A stretch of DNA of 31,344 bases from NCBI GenBank assembly GCA_037447655.1, contig JBBHKE010001520.1, forward strand, positions 91,230 to 122,573. Direction: 5' to 3'. This document shows positions 13,037-26,153 of this stretch, piece by piece. Origin of the DNA: Zygnema cylindricum. Lineage: Eukaryota; Streptophyta; Zygnematophyceae; Zygnematales; Zygnemataceae. The notes below the pieces were generated by a model, which was not told the DNA's origin, made no database searches, and saw nothing but the letters and a program-made list of their open reading frames with translations. Every line of letters starts with the position of its first letter. Position 1 is the stretch's first letter. The translations under genes were made by a program, and so were the position numbers.

Positions 13037-13253
13037 TTCACCGTGAATCGCTATTAGTGTTAATGTTTCGTCTCTTAAAACATCTTTTATACTTACAAAC
13101 ATGCCGAATTGTGGATCTGACGGTTGCCATTGAAAAGCAAAATTCTTGGCTTTCGATTGGTGGTCTCCATTTTGAAATCGGACAAGTGTGCGCAGAAAAA
13201 AAGATGTTTTAAGTGGCAATTTTTTTTTAGCACTAATAGCGATACACAGTGTA
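13037..13253. mobile_element. MITE copy E2, TA-flanked TIR family
   Basis: The left end TTCACCGTGAATCGCTATTA and the right end, reverse-complemented as TACACTGTGTATCGCTATTA, form the family TIR. The interior (GGATCTGACGG, CTTAAAACATC, AAGATGTTTTAAG) matches copy E1 in reverse orientation. The length of 217 bp is close to E1 and E3. Confidence 0.75.
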
Positions 13254-13647
13254 CTTTGCAAAAAAATAGAAACTTGTACATGCACATATCCACCCTGTCG
13301 AATGGGGTAGTGGACTTTTTAAAGGGGGCTTTCGCGTTTTCCACTATAAGATTTCTAAATACTTGAAACACGCTTGTCTACCAGCTTAAACTTCTTACCG
13401 GTCGAACTTTGACTTTTTGGATTCCACCTTTTGTACAGGACTCAAATTTCTTTGCCAATTTGGCTATTTTCTACGTTTTATGAATCTGCAATCAGCCGAT
13501 ACCATTGTAAACCTCTTCCTCACGCTACACATACACACACTGCCAATCGTTATTGGGTTTAAGGTTTTATTAGTGTTTATGAAAAAGTAAAATTTAAAAT
13601 ACTAACTTCTAGGAAATGTGGCAAATTGTTGTCTACTCCCTTTAATA
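13254..13647. other. Intergenic, nothing recognised
   Basis: AT-rich sequence between MITE E2 and the 3' end of LINE copy L1. CCAATCGTTATTGGGTTTA near 13545 faintly resembles a family E terminus but has no partner. Confidence 0.3.
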
Positions 13648-15130
13648 ACAACAAGACTTTATTAAAAAACGCGACAATAAACCATCAGAGTTCATGGAAC
13701 AAATCGGGGCAACAATGCCATAATTGAAAAACTACACGTGGGGGGAAGTAAGCAAAAAGGAAAAGCAAGGCAAAAGAAACCAACTCATAATAAAATGGCG
13801 TGTAAAAACCATACGAAGACACCCAAACAACTAAAAGAAAGACACAACAGTGTGCTTAAATGAAAGTTACATAACCAAACCTCAACATAATTAAAGATCT
13901 ATAAAGAACAACCACGTAAGTCACCTAAGCCAGGGGGAGCACGTTAAGGGAGTTTTGTAACACGGTGACAATCCATAAAAAGAGGATATAAGCTTGCACT
14001 CGCTGTAAAGCCACAGATAAACGTTGACGATAAAAATATATATGGATTGAAGTAGAAAGGCTCCCAAGTCCCCGACGCTCGAACGAGAGCCGACCACAAG
14101 CAAAGAGAAACCCAACCAAAGAAACACCCAAACAACTAAATTTCTCAACAGCCATCGGAATGAAGTCATCCATAGTAACTCGGAAGGCATAGTCACACTC
14201 CTTCCTCCTAGCCGTGTCACGGGCGTCCACTCCAACATCTTGAGCCGCTTTGACGACTGTAGCTGAGGTAGGGTTCGCCAAAACAATGTGACCGAATATG
14301 CGAAGAGCACCGTCAAGTAGTAGAATATCGACTAACGCGTAGGAATACTATGAGAAACCTTTCGTCGAACAGAAGATACCCCCTCAAAAGCGATATCCGC
14401 AATGGTGCCGCAAATAGTGTCGTGCCCCTCAGTAAACTCGCCCCGGTGGGAGCAACGACGCAAATGGATGCCATCGGGATTAAAGTAATGGTCACACAAG
14501 CAAACAAGAGACTCACGCAAAAGTGGGTAAGGGAGGCGAAGCTGAAACCCGAGGGTCGTGGTGAATTGAGCAGGTGTGAAATATAGGGTGGTTAAAATAG
14601 GATAGGTAATAGCCAAACTCCGGAACCAGGTCCACCACGAGAGAGAAAGCGTGCACATGAAACATTAGAGGGAAGAGCCTCGAGAAGCTTGGTTTTAATA
14701 GCGACAAAAAACTGATCAGAAAATTAGTATTGGGCTCGCCTACTGATTTCGTAACAAGGGTGGAAAAATCTGGCATATCCGGGACAACGAGAAGAGGAAG
14801 ATGACATGACACATCCGAAATGAACCGTTGGAAGGCGAACAAACAATTCGAAAGCACGAGGGACATCAGTGAAAGAATAAGAGTGTCCCGTGCCAGATAA
14901 CGAGAAACAAGAATGGAGGCAATAATGCATCGAGTTCCCAAATATGCCGAGGGAGTAACATGTGTCCTCCATAGTAAACCCAACACGCAGCAGAGATAGG
15001 AAGAGAAGCCATAAGGCGGCCATAGGTCCAGACTCGCGATCAACGACACAACGACCTAACAAATTGCCATCTGAAGAGACCGACAAAAATATTCGAGAGT
15101 TAAATTTCCTATCGCGATAATTCAAACAAC
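13648..15130 (-). mobile_element. LINE copy L1, 5'-truncated and decayed
   Basis: This is the 3' part of a non-LTR retrotransposon on the minus strand. Read from high to low coordinates it carries: a post-RT region; a Cys/His zinc-binding motif of the form C-L-C-x(9)-G-x-H-L-x(2)-C near 14440-14502; and a restriction-like endonuclease tail with ANPTSATVVKAAQ, ARDTARRKECDY and DDFIPMAVE near 14140-14281. A 3' UTR then ends at a complement of AATAAA near 13657-13662. Several frameshifts and stops break it. Copy L3 matches it along its length, including the 3' UTR, so these are one family. The reverse transcriptase core is missing, as expected from 5' truncation. Confidence 0.8.
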
Positions 15131-15849
15131 CGATACTTCTGGTTTTTTAACTACAAGGAGGTCGCTGGTGGCGGGTAAATATTTATTGAATACTACAATA
15201 CAACACTGTAGATTTATAGACATACGATGTAGTTCCATACTAATAGGGTGTACAAAGTATGTCATGTTAGTATCGCAATCTGGTCTTTTCTTTTGTAGAG
15301 GGAAAGTAGTCCTAACTGCGTAACACTTGCGTACAAAAAAGCTTTGAACCTCTATTGCAAATCTTGTGATGGCATAACCATCTATAGACAACTATGGTCC
15401 AGTAATAACGCACTCCATATGTTCAAAAGAAAAAATAATGCTTCAAAACGACGAAAGCCAAAAGAGGTTATGACAAGGAAGACAGGGGAAGAAGCCAACG
15501 CTAACTGGAATAATTGCCAAAACTAAGAAAATCTATCAAAGATGACCATCAAAGGGAAAACTTACACTCAATGATGCTTCACAACTTTAACAAACTAAAG
15601 TCCACACCGAAGGTCGTGGATGTGGATTAGATCCCTTGATGGAAGATATGGGAGGCCACGCCTATCATCCGCAACCGTGCTTTGCCGTAGAAGGGCCGCG
15701 TTGTGCGCCCGTTGAAGAGCTAATTATACACATGACGGTAAAAAACAACGAGAATGCTCAAACGAGGACTCCTCGGACCTCGGGTTAAAAATGCTTTCTT
15801 GGGAAAGTTGTGGCAAAAATCATCAAATGACTAATCCAAATAAGTGAAT
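15131..15849. other. Between two LINE copies, unclassified
   Basis: No recognised gene. A locally GC-richer patch at about 15600-15780 includes a plus-strand open frame of about 53 codons starting at ATG 15639, with no known motif. It may be 3' flank of the L2 element. Confidence 0.3.
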
Positions 15850-17000
15850 ATTTATGCAACAAATGCGACAAACTGGTCCATCGCGTCTCGATTAGCGTAA
15901 TCTTGTTTCTTAAAAGTCGCTGCGTCCCGAGCGGCCACGCCCGTTTGTAGTGTTACGCGGGAAGAAACGTGGGGCTTAGTCGGATCCGTGAGCACCACAT
16001 CAGCCCAAGCCCTCCCAGCCCGATGGAGAAAACCAAGTCAGCCTGAGGACTTCAAAGACCACTAGAGTGGGAGCAAGGAAGGAGTATATGAGAAACTTCT
16101 CGCTTAACAGTGTGGCCTACTTCAGTGCCAATCGCAGTAGTTGCATCGTGAACCAAATCATGCGTAGCAGCACGTTCACCCACGCGTGAGTAACAAATTA
16201 AATGAAAATCGTCCCAGTATATATTCTGGTTGCAAACACAATAGGGGCGCCCAAGAAGTAGAGGGTGAGACAAACCCAAACAAAGACGCAAGGTAAATGT
16301 GAATTGGTCAAACGTCAAACAAAGAGTCAAAAAAATCGGTGTGGCTTTAACCAAGCGCCAGCCTTTGGCCGAAAACACGAACGTAGACGAGCACGCAATT
16401 GAGCATAATGGGGGCAGTTAATAGGTTATGGAATTTAATAGATGCGAATGGCTCAATTACACGTTCTGGCATATGAAAGTTGTTGTTGGCAATAATAGAT
16501 GAAAAAGGTGGAAACTGGTTTCGGGCATCATGTGGCAAGAGCGCACTAGCGGGGAGAAGAGCCTCATGAAAAGGAAAAAGGTTTCCCTCCAATTTAGGGA
16601 TGACTTTGGCCAAAACGTCGACGTCATCTATGACAAAACGAGAGGTGACGGTGGGTGCCACCAAAGCCGAACCTACTGAAATAGGCCGCACCAACTTTTG
16701 CCACAGGAATGAAAATGAAGTCGCCATTCAAAATTGGATCCGATCGATAAAAAATCTAATGCCCAACGAGGTGGTGGAACACAATAAAAAGGTTATCGTG
16801 GAAGTCTTAAAAGAATACAAAAATGGAGTTGTTGTTAGGACTATCCAAGTGAAATAGAGTGAACATTGAGCTAAAGCCCCCTGAAGGTCAATATACATCG
16901 CACGAGCGACTAAGCGGTATAATAATTCGCAAATAGTGATGGGAAGAATGCCTCGAGCATGTTTGGAAATAGGTGCGAGACGAGTCGTAATGAGAAAAGG
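15850..17000 (-). mobile_element. LINE copy L2, internally deleted
   Basis: A second minus-strand non-LTR remnant, diverged from L1. Near 16860-17000 the frame reads RT finger peptides resembling ISKHARGILPITICELLYRL. A DDVDVLAKVIPKLEG segment follows at about 16580-16640. A zinc motif CVCN...FHLIC with GERAATHD lies at about 16170-16240, and an endonuclease tail with DVVLTDPT, ARDAA and MDQFVAF at about 15862-16000. The RT palm, including the catalytic Asp pair, is not found between the fingers and the later segments, so about half of the RT is deleted. Stops and shifts are present throughout. Confidence 0.7.
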
Positions 17001-17087
17001 TAGAACATGTTATTTCATTCATTTCTTAAGAATCATGTTCGATAATAATTGTTTAACAAACAATATATCTTTTGTGGAAGTTTATGA

Positions 17088-17920
<833 letters not shown>

Positions 17921-18142
17921 TACACCGCCAATCGTTATTAGCGTTGTGTACGCTATTTCCGTCCCGCTTTTTTTTGTTTTTATTCTCAAACAGAATTATC
18001 CACACTATTTAAAAAAAAACCCTAATTCCTAATTAGAATAGACGATTTCTTCGAAAATTTCCAAATTCCCAATTAGCGTAAACCACGCTAATTATTCGTA
18101 TACGCTAAAATAACTTACACGCTAATAACGATTGGCGGTGTA
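17921..18142. mobile_element. MITE copy E3 with perfect 24-bp TIR
   Basis: The ends are perfect inverted repeats of 24 bp: TACACCGCCAATCGTTATTA then GCGT at 17921-17944, and its exact complement at 18119-18142. The 222-bp interior is unrelated to E1 and E2 but holds subterminal repeats of GCGTA and CGCTAAT, which may be transposase-binding sites. TA at both ends fits a TA target duplication. This is the best-preserved copy of the family. Confidence 0.85.
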
Positions 18143-18543
18143 GTTCCTCCAACAGTATTCAGGCTTTCCAATGCTTTTGTGGACAAGCGGCGTCCACGTT
18201 TGACCTCCTTTCCCCAATGAAGTCGAGGTATAGTGCCGTCGAATCTCTGCTTAAAACAACGAGATGTCCGTAGCATACAGTAATTCAGTTGTGCGAAAGC
18301 AATTATGGTTATTTATGTAATATTTTCGTTTACTATACGCCTACTTGTACGGTTTATTCAAATGTATTACCCGTATAGTATGGGTCAACTACATCATTTC
18401 GCTCATTTTAACTATGGTCCATAGAACTCTACAGTACCGTAGATATCAAATGTCTAGGATGACTAGGATGATTCTCCTTTGGCCAGGGAGGCCAATCTAG
18501 TAGCACACATCTAGAATTTACCTTTAGCGGACGAATGAAATGA
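18143..18543. other. Intergenic, possible degenerate hAT-like copy
   Basis: No coding exon seen. Segments near 18283 (TTGTGCGAAAGCAATTATGG) and near 18400-18420 (TTTCGCTCATTTTAACTATG) look like worn opposite ends of the hAT-like MITE family, but no target duplication supports this. Confidence 0.3.
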
Positions 18544-18551
18544 CGCCAGGC

Positions 18552-18692
18552 TATAGTTCGAATGTGCGAAATCGTTTGGAAACTCTATATGCAGCTACCT
18601 CATACAGTACGCATACAATACGGTAAAATACCAATATGGTATGGACTAATCACATATAGTGCGTCTAATGATTTTCGCACTTTTGAACTGTG
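18552..18692. mobile_element. hAT-like MITE copy C
   Basis: A 141-bp element. The left end TATAGTTCGAATGTGCGAAA and the right end, reverse-complemented as CACAGTTCAAAAGTGCGAAA, are inverted repeats. The flanks CGCCAGGC (18544-18551) and CGCCAGTT (18693-18700) agree at six of eight positions, consistent with an aged 8-bp target duplication. The interior has the family TGGAAAC and CTATATG blocks. Confidence 0.75.
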
Positions 18693-18700
18693 CGCCAGTT

Positions 18701-19180
18701 AGGTCAATTCCAGTAATCTGAGACTATAACTGTTGTCATGGAGATTGATGTCACTAACATGCAAAAGGCAAAAAACAATGCGATTGGCATCAGTATATCC
18801 ACACTTTTTAGGGTATTTAGTGTCAATTATGCTACTGTATTATAGGGCTAAAGGATTAAGTTAGAGAAAAGAAAAGACAAACGGCCTCTGGACTAGAGAC
18901 TTGAAGTCTAGTTTACACTTTTCATTAGATAACTTGAAAGCAAAGAATATTTCCAGCTTGTTTACTTCAAAACTGGAGCTTGTTGCAGAGACTCTTCAAT
19001 TGGTTTATTTGCACATAAACTCTGAAAATATTTTGAGTTCCTTAATCAACAGTTGCAAAGGTTCTTTAAGAATCTGAAAAGCGTTCTTGCTTTCTTTTTT
19101 AGTTCTTTCTTGTCCGTATATTATTGCTACGGAGGGATAGGAAAAACGGACTTTACAGCGTTCACATATTTTCTGGTTGC
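18701..19180. other. Intergenic upstream of gene 2
   Basis: No exon recognised. The likely distal promoter of gene 2 lies here; no specific element can be supported. Confidence 0.3.
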
Positions 19181-19231
<51 letters not shown>

Positions 19232-19232
19232 C
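19181..19232. repeat. (CT)n tract upstream of gene 2
   Basis: A pyrimidine-pure CT repeat with a few TTT interruptions, about 230 bp before the start codon. Plant core promoters and 5' leaders often hold such Y-patch tracts, so it may lie in the promoter or 5' UTR of gene 2. That role is inferred from position only. Confidence 0.85.
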
Positions 19233-19459
19233 TGTCCTTTTGTTGCCCCTCAAAAATTATTGACATTATTTTGAAAATTATTTACAATCGTTTTTGAAGG
19301 GCCCGTGTCAAGAGAGTTTCTGATTTTTTTAGAAACTTCTTCTTTTCTTGCTATGTTCTTTTCTTTTAGATTCTTGTAACAAAGGAGGAGAGAGAGAGAA
19401 AGGGCGTAGCTTTATACTGCCTTTCTGGTTCAATAGCTTTACAGCTGAACTGTCACGCA

Positions 19460-22400
19460 ATGTCACAAGCTATTCTTAGCTGCTGTACAGTTTCACCTAT
19501 TCCCTGTTGTACGGTTACAGGTAGTTCTAGTAGGACATTCACTTCGTCTTTAAGTTCAAGGACTTCTTCTAGTTTAAGGACTCCCTCTAGTTTAAAGACT
19601 ACTTCCAGTGTAAGGACTTATGGTTTTGTTTCATCTTGGCACTGTTCGAATCTTTTTGAACGAAGTTTGTACGGTTTGAAATTAGAGCGTGACGTGTTAC
19701 TGCATTTTGCAGTTAGTAATGCCTCTGTACGGACAAATGTACGGAATAGGAGAGCTGGCAACAAAGCAGTTACGTCAATGGCTGTCGACTACTACAGCAC
19801 TCTTGGAGTCCAGAAAAATGCAACAAAGCAAGAAATTAAGAGTGCCTATAGGAAGTTAGCTCGGCAGGTAATTGAAATGGAAGTGTTAATTAAAGTACTA
19901 CTTCAACCGCATATACATACATTGCATACATGTGATACATTTACACATATAATTGAACTGCATATATATATGTCGCTATGGTACACACCTTACACCAGAG
20001 TCAACAGATGCTGTTAAAATAAAATGTTATATTTACATTTAAGGAAGTTTTATTGTATGTGTATATATTTATTGTAACATAGCGCCTTTGAATTTGCTGT
20101 AAGCTATATACCTGTAGCGCCTTTGAACAATCATCTATTGGAACAACAAATGTAGTTTCTTAAGTTGATTTGTTTACCTTGTTTGTCTTTTTACGTATTC
20201 AGTTTCATCCTGATGTGAACAAGGAAGCCGGTGCAGAGGACAAGTTTAAGGAGATAAGTAATGCCTATGAGGTGAGTGTTCTTCTTGTTTCTAATTGTTT
20301 TTAACTCAAAGGATTATGTGTTACACAAGTGACATTTTGTTGAATGTGTTTCTGCTACTTCATGGTAAATAAGTTGAGCTGGTAAATTACATTGTGAAAG
20401 AGTTTCCTAGGTGTGTTTTAAAAATTCCGATGCGTGCATATCTCTCGCCTTTGGCTTGGTTGCTGTTTAGATTATCCATCATAATAGTGTGGATATCAGT
20501 GACCCGGATGAAGGGAGCCTGGCATTAGTTTTACAATGGATACTCTTGTCCAGTATTACTAGGGATACTGTTGTCAAGTACTAATATGGATACTCTTGTC
20601 ATTGTGTCTAATTTGATTGATGGATTTTTTTTTTGAGTCAGCAAATGAACCATTCTGGTCCACATCAAAGTTTTGAGTTTCTAATGAAGGGGGGTCATTT
20701 AAACGGGTGATAACTAGCTTAATGGCTTCATTGGAAGTAAAATGGACTCTTTTATTTTCAAATTTTATGCTCATTTCTAAGTCATGAATGACTGATGGTT
20801 TTTAATTAAATGTCTAATTTTGATGTTTCTTAAACTGGACGATTTTTGTGTCTCTGGAATGGATTTTGCATTGGTTACAGGTATTATCTGATGATCAAAA
20901 GAGGCCATTGTACGACCGATATGGAGAGGATGGAGTCAAGGCAGGAGGGGGGATGGGGGGCTCTCAAAGTCAAGCTTATACTGTAAGGCTGTTTGTCTGA
21001 TAATGGAGAGGGAGAGAGAGGGGATAAATAATGGAGTGAGAGAGAGAGTGATTGCGGACAAATGATGGAATACCCTTAGAATATTGAAAAATGTCAGCGT
21101 TGATTTAGAAAAATGTTTTTTGGCCTGTCAACAAAAGGAAGGTTGTTTTTGATATGACTAGAGAGTTTAACTTATCGAGTATTTCGATGTTTTCCAATGT
21201 GATTTTTTGGTCAATGCACTTAATGTTATCAAAAGCTTTTTCAAGTACCTTTTCTTTTCCTGTGGCCAATATAGTAATATTACCATTCTTGATGGGTCTA
21301 TGTCTCTTGTGGTTTATGACAGCGAGTACGTGCAGTATGAGATATTTAAAGCCCCGTGCTTTTTTTTTTCCCTGGTGGTTTTTTTTGTGTGCAGACCAAC
21401 CCGTTTGATTTATTTGAGTCCATATTTGGAGGTTCAATGGGAGGCATGGGAGGGCGGGGGGGTGTGGGTGGTATGGGATTTGGGACAAGAAAGAGAGGAC
21501 CAGTTGAAGGTCAGAGAGTCAGGTGAGCAAAATGTTATTTCTTCTTATTTCGTTACGCTGTATGCAAGTGTCCACAATTGTAGCAATTTGCTTTTACTGT
21601 AATTTTCGGCCAATCCACCAAATGAGTTTTGTTGAGTATATCCATTATTCTTAATACACAACTAATTACGCCCATTGTCATTTATCACTCTTATTTCATT
21701 TACTGTTAATAAAGCATCAGAACAGTTGGATATTTCAGTAACGAACAAATTAATAATCTGGTGAAATTGATTATTTGGATACATAACTGCTGGTACACTG
21801 GTTTTCAAACTAGGCCGGCAATGAGAACATTGTATTTTATTGAGTCTTTGATTGTTTATTTTGTAGCCAGGCTAATTGCGAGGTTTCATTTATCTTTTGA
21901 AATTGTTTTTTTTTTTCCAATCCTGGTCGATATCATGTTTTTCATCATTCTTAAAGATTTAATTTCTGAAATTATTTTGTTTCACCATTCCAGGTTGATG
22001 TCAAATATTGTTCTTGTTTTTAAATATTATCTTTTGAGATAATTTTGGTTAGCCATTCCTAGCTGATAAGAGATCGTTCACTCTCGAACTAAGAAAGCAA
22101 ACTCTCATTTTATTGAGCCTCACTCATTTTGCCACCTTATGATGATGCAGGATGGAGTTGACCCTTGACCTCATGGAGACTGTTTTTGGAGTGGAGAAAG
22201 TACTCGAAGTACAAAGGTTAGAAACATGCCAACAATGTTATGGATCAGGAGCCAAACAAGGCACCTCACCAAAGCAGTGCCCAACTTGTGGGGGCATGGG
22301 CCAAGTGATGCGGATGGAACAAACAGCATTTGGCACTTTTTCGCAGGTATCATTCATCTGCTTTGTCTACTGTTATTTCTTTTTTTTCTTTTCGTTTTTT

Positions 22401-25400
22401 TAAACCATTGAATAATTCTCAAGCTAAACACTTTGCCATTATGGATCAACGTGGCACCAGTTTTTGAATCTCTGTATTTTTCCACTAGTTGTGGACTAGT
22501 TGTGCCCTTAGTTTAAGAAATATTGTGAGGTAATTTTGGGGTGTTTCTCGGTTGCATATGTCCAACCAACGCCACCCAATCTTCCCACGATGTTATAATT
22601 CTTCCTGCTTTTTTTTAAGTACTCTGATGGTGATTCAGCATTTCATCCAATTTAAAAAATAAAAGCTTAGAGGATTATATCATTCCTTCTATTAGCACTC
22701 ATGTACTCGCTCAAAATTCATAGACTGTGGGTCTTTAATTTCTGGCAATGTCTATGTCACATTATTTAACTTTTCATTGATTTTCTCATATGACTCTGTA
22801 CGTGAATGAATTATTTGGATGGGATTGTATACAGATCGCAACTTGCGCAGAATGTCAAGGACAAGGCGAAATTATTTCTGATTTTTGTAGGCGATGTGGA
22901 GGTGAAGGACGTGTGAGGGCCAAAAAAACTGTTACTATTCGTATTCCAGCAGGAGTGGAAAAAGGTCAAATAGTGCAAGTGAGAGGCGAGGGAGATGCAG
23001 GTCTAAGAGGGTGAGTGCCTGTCTATAGGGCTGACGAATGGCAAAAAGTGTTTCAGAAACTCTATTGCAGTGAATCATTCTATAACTTGAGTGCGTGTCA
23101 TTTTTACCCAAAATCATAATTAGTTTTAACAACACTACAAACATGTACTTAATTCTATTCTAACGTTTAATATTTCACTAACTCTAATCGCGATTTGCGG
23201 TGTACATGTGGAGTAAAGGAGTGCTAAACTAAATGTCACTGTTTCCTGTGAGGGCATTTTATGTACTAGCACTTTAAAACCCTTGAGGGTTTAGGTGGAT
23301 CTCTGCAAGTTTGGAGGCATGTGTGGCTTTTTTGTCTAGTGAATTGAAGTATTTAGAAGAGATGGCTCAGAAAAAGTATAAGCTCAGAGAGAATGTAGCT
23401 GCTTACTTTGTCTACTTTACATTTAACCTTCTTTTTTTTGCTTGGAATAGTATGGACCCTTATTGTCATCCTTTACATCATTCCCATGGCCCGCAGGTTT
23501 AGTATGGCAAGCCCTCTGTAGAGTTTTCAGATTCTCTCTTCACAAAGAATAGGCAGATTCCATGTCTTTCTGCCTAAACATTAAAAACGAGGATGGTGAC
23601 AGTATGGAGCTCGTTTAGCTTAGGAAAATCTTCATCATCTTTTCCAGAAATGAGGGGGATAGTGTTGGACCATTTTGCGTTGTCGATAAAACAGTGACTG
23701 AAAAATATTGGGGCCAGCGTTCCTTCATATGAAGTGGTTGGCGTGCTTTTGTCTGTTGTCATCGGGGTTATGATAAATTATTGGAATGGTAAAAAATGTC
23801 TAGTAACAGACATTTTTACGGTGATGGTGTGACTCGGTTTAGTTTGAATCACAAGAACCGGTTAATTATAAAACCTATTGCACGGTAAATACTTTCCAGT
23901 CTTGTTCTATAATTGGCCATAATTTTGTCAATCGTAGATTTTGACTTCTTGTCACCTTTTGACATGGTGCGACAAGATGAAGGGCAACACTACATCTGTC
24001 ATTGCTATTTGAGTTAAGAACTCTTAACTCGGTTGCGGGTTCTTTTTGCCCAAAATCATCAAGCAGCGTTAAAAACACTTCTTAAGTTGGTTGCTCAAAA
24101 TGAGCCACATCTTCTGAGTTTTTTGTATAGCTTGTACCAATATTTTGAACACTAATTATTCACGAACTCTAATGACAATGAAAGTTGTAACTATCATGGC
24201 ATCAGCAATGTTTTTTTTTGTTTTGTCGTTGCAGGGGACCATCAGGGAATCTCCAAGTGTTGATTAACGTCAGAGAAAATGCGGAAATTAAAAGGGACGG
24301 CATTAATCTTCAATCTCGACTTATGGTGGACTACACCGATGCCATCCTTGGTACAGTAGTTAAGGTAAGCTTTGTGTCATTCTTCTCTCAACTGTATTTC
24401 TTTAATGCATTGCACTAGTTTTCTGATTTAAGGTCATGGAGTCCTGGGGGCTGGAGACTCGAAAGTCGAGAGTCTTGATCTTGGGTCTTGGTCTTGGTTC
24501 TTGGTCTTGGGTCTTGGTCTTGGGTTCTGGGTCTTGGGTCTTCGGCTTGGGGTTTTAAGTTTCAGATTTCGAGTTTCGGTTTTTTGTCTATTGTTCTAGG
24601 AGTGTTTATGGTGTGAATCAGTTGTCGTTATTCATTGCATTGTTGCACTGGTCAGGTAGGTATTTATACTTTTTGCCTACTTAATGCGGCTGAAAGTTTT
24701 TCAACCGAACTTTGGTTTGATTACCTTGGGAGCTGACTATGGAAAGGTCCTACTTCACCGCGCTGAGTTGTAAAGGTTTGCAATTTGAAGTTATACGGTT
24801 TTTTTATTGATATAACAGTACTACCTCTCATTTGTTATTAGTAACTTGGCTGATATGGTTGTACACCTAACGGGTACAAGTATCCATGAACTGATTTTGT
24901 TTATGTCACCTGTGGTTGGTTAATGGTTTTATGCTATTTATTGGAGGGCCTTGTCCACAGTCACTTGTGGAAGAATGGCTTTGACGAATTCATTTTTTTA
25001 ACAGGGTTCCAACGATATCAATGTTTATAACGATGTAATAACCTTTCCCAATCTCATCCACAAAAAAAATCTCCTCAAGAGTTGGCCTTACACTGATTGG
25101 CTCAGTCATATATGAAAATGTTTTAAAATGAATTTCTGAAGTGGATCTCAACCAAGCATAATATTTGTTTGTTGTTTTTTTATTTTTGTTTGTTCATTTT
25201 AATGTAGGTGAAAACTGTGGAGGGTACAATGGACCTCCAAGTGCCTCCTGGCACTCAACCAGGAGATACTTTGGTTCTAAACAAACTGGGAGTTCCAAGA
25301 ATGGATAAACCAAGTGTTCGAGGTGACCACTTTTTTGAGGTGAAAGTCACCATTCCTACAAAAATTAGGTGAGTGAACTTGTACCTTTTTTCACGCCTTA

Positions 25401-26068
25401 TCATTTAGAGTTTCAGTATTCAGCCCTAAAGTGACTTGGTAGATGAACCGCTTTTTCAGAGAGCAAGCATGAGGTAAACCGTTATGACTGACTTTTATGC
25501 TTCTAATTCATTGCTTTTTATCGCTTTTCTCTGCCCATATTGTAAAGATTATATCCTGAGCTGCATTGTCACGACAGGGATGAAAAACAAAATTGCCTAC
25601 ATTTTATTATTTGCATGTGTTTGTACTGTACAGCGAACCTGAGCGGGAACTGGTGGAGACATTGGCGAGCATGCAAAAGGCTGGACGTGCAAAAAATAAA
25701 TCGCGAAATCCATTCCGGTCTCGTAAGACTTTGCTACCATATCTTCAGTTTTCTACTCATTTGGGCCACTAGGTTCTGTTTGCAAGCTCGTTTTTGGCCT
25801 TTGGGCTGCATTTGGGCTTTGCATCAAAGGGAAGGACGAAAAGAAAGGAAGAAAAGGGAATGTCGAGGGTGCATGGATGTTTGTTTTGCCTGTTCTTAGT
25901 GTTGCGTAGCGTAATCGTATGCACGTTATTTCTATCACAGTATATGTCAGCACGTACACGTACGCGTACACATACGCTTACACATACACATACGCATACT
26001 CATACTCATAAAATGAAACATCCTAGAACAAGAGAATACATGTACATATACGTGTACTTGTATATTTG

Positions 26069-26153
<85 letters not shown>
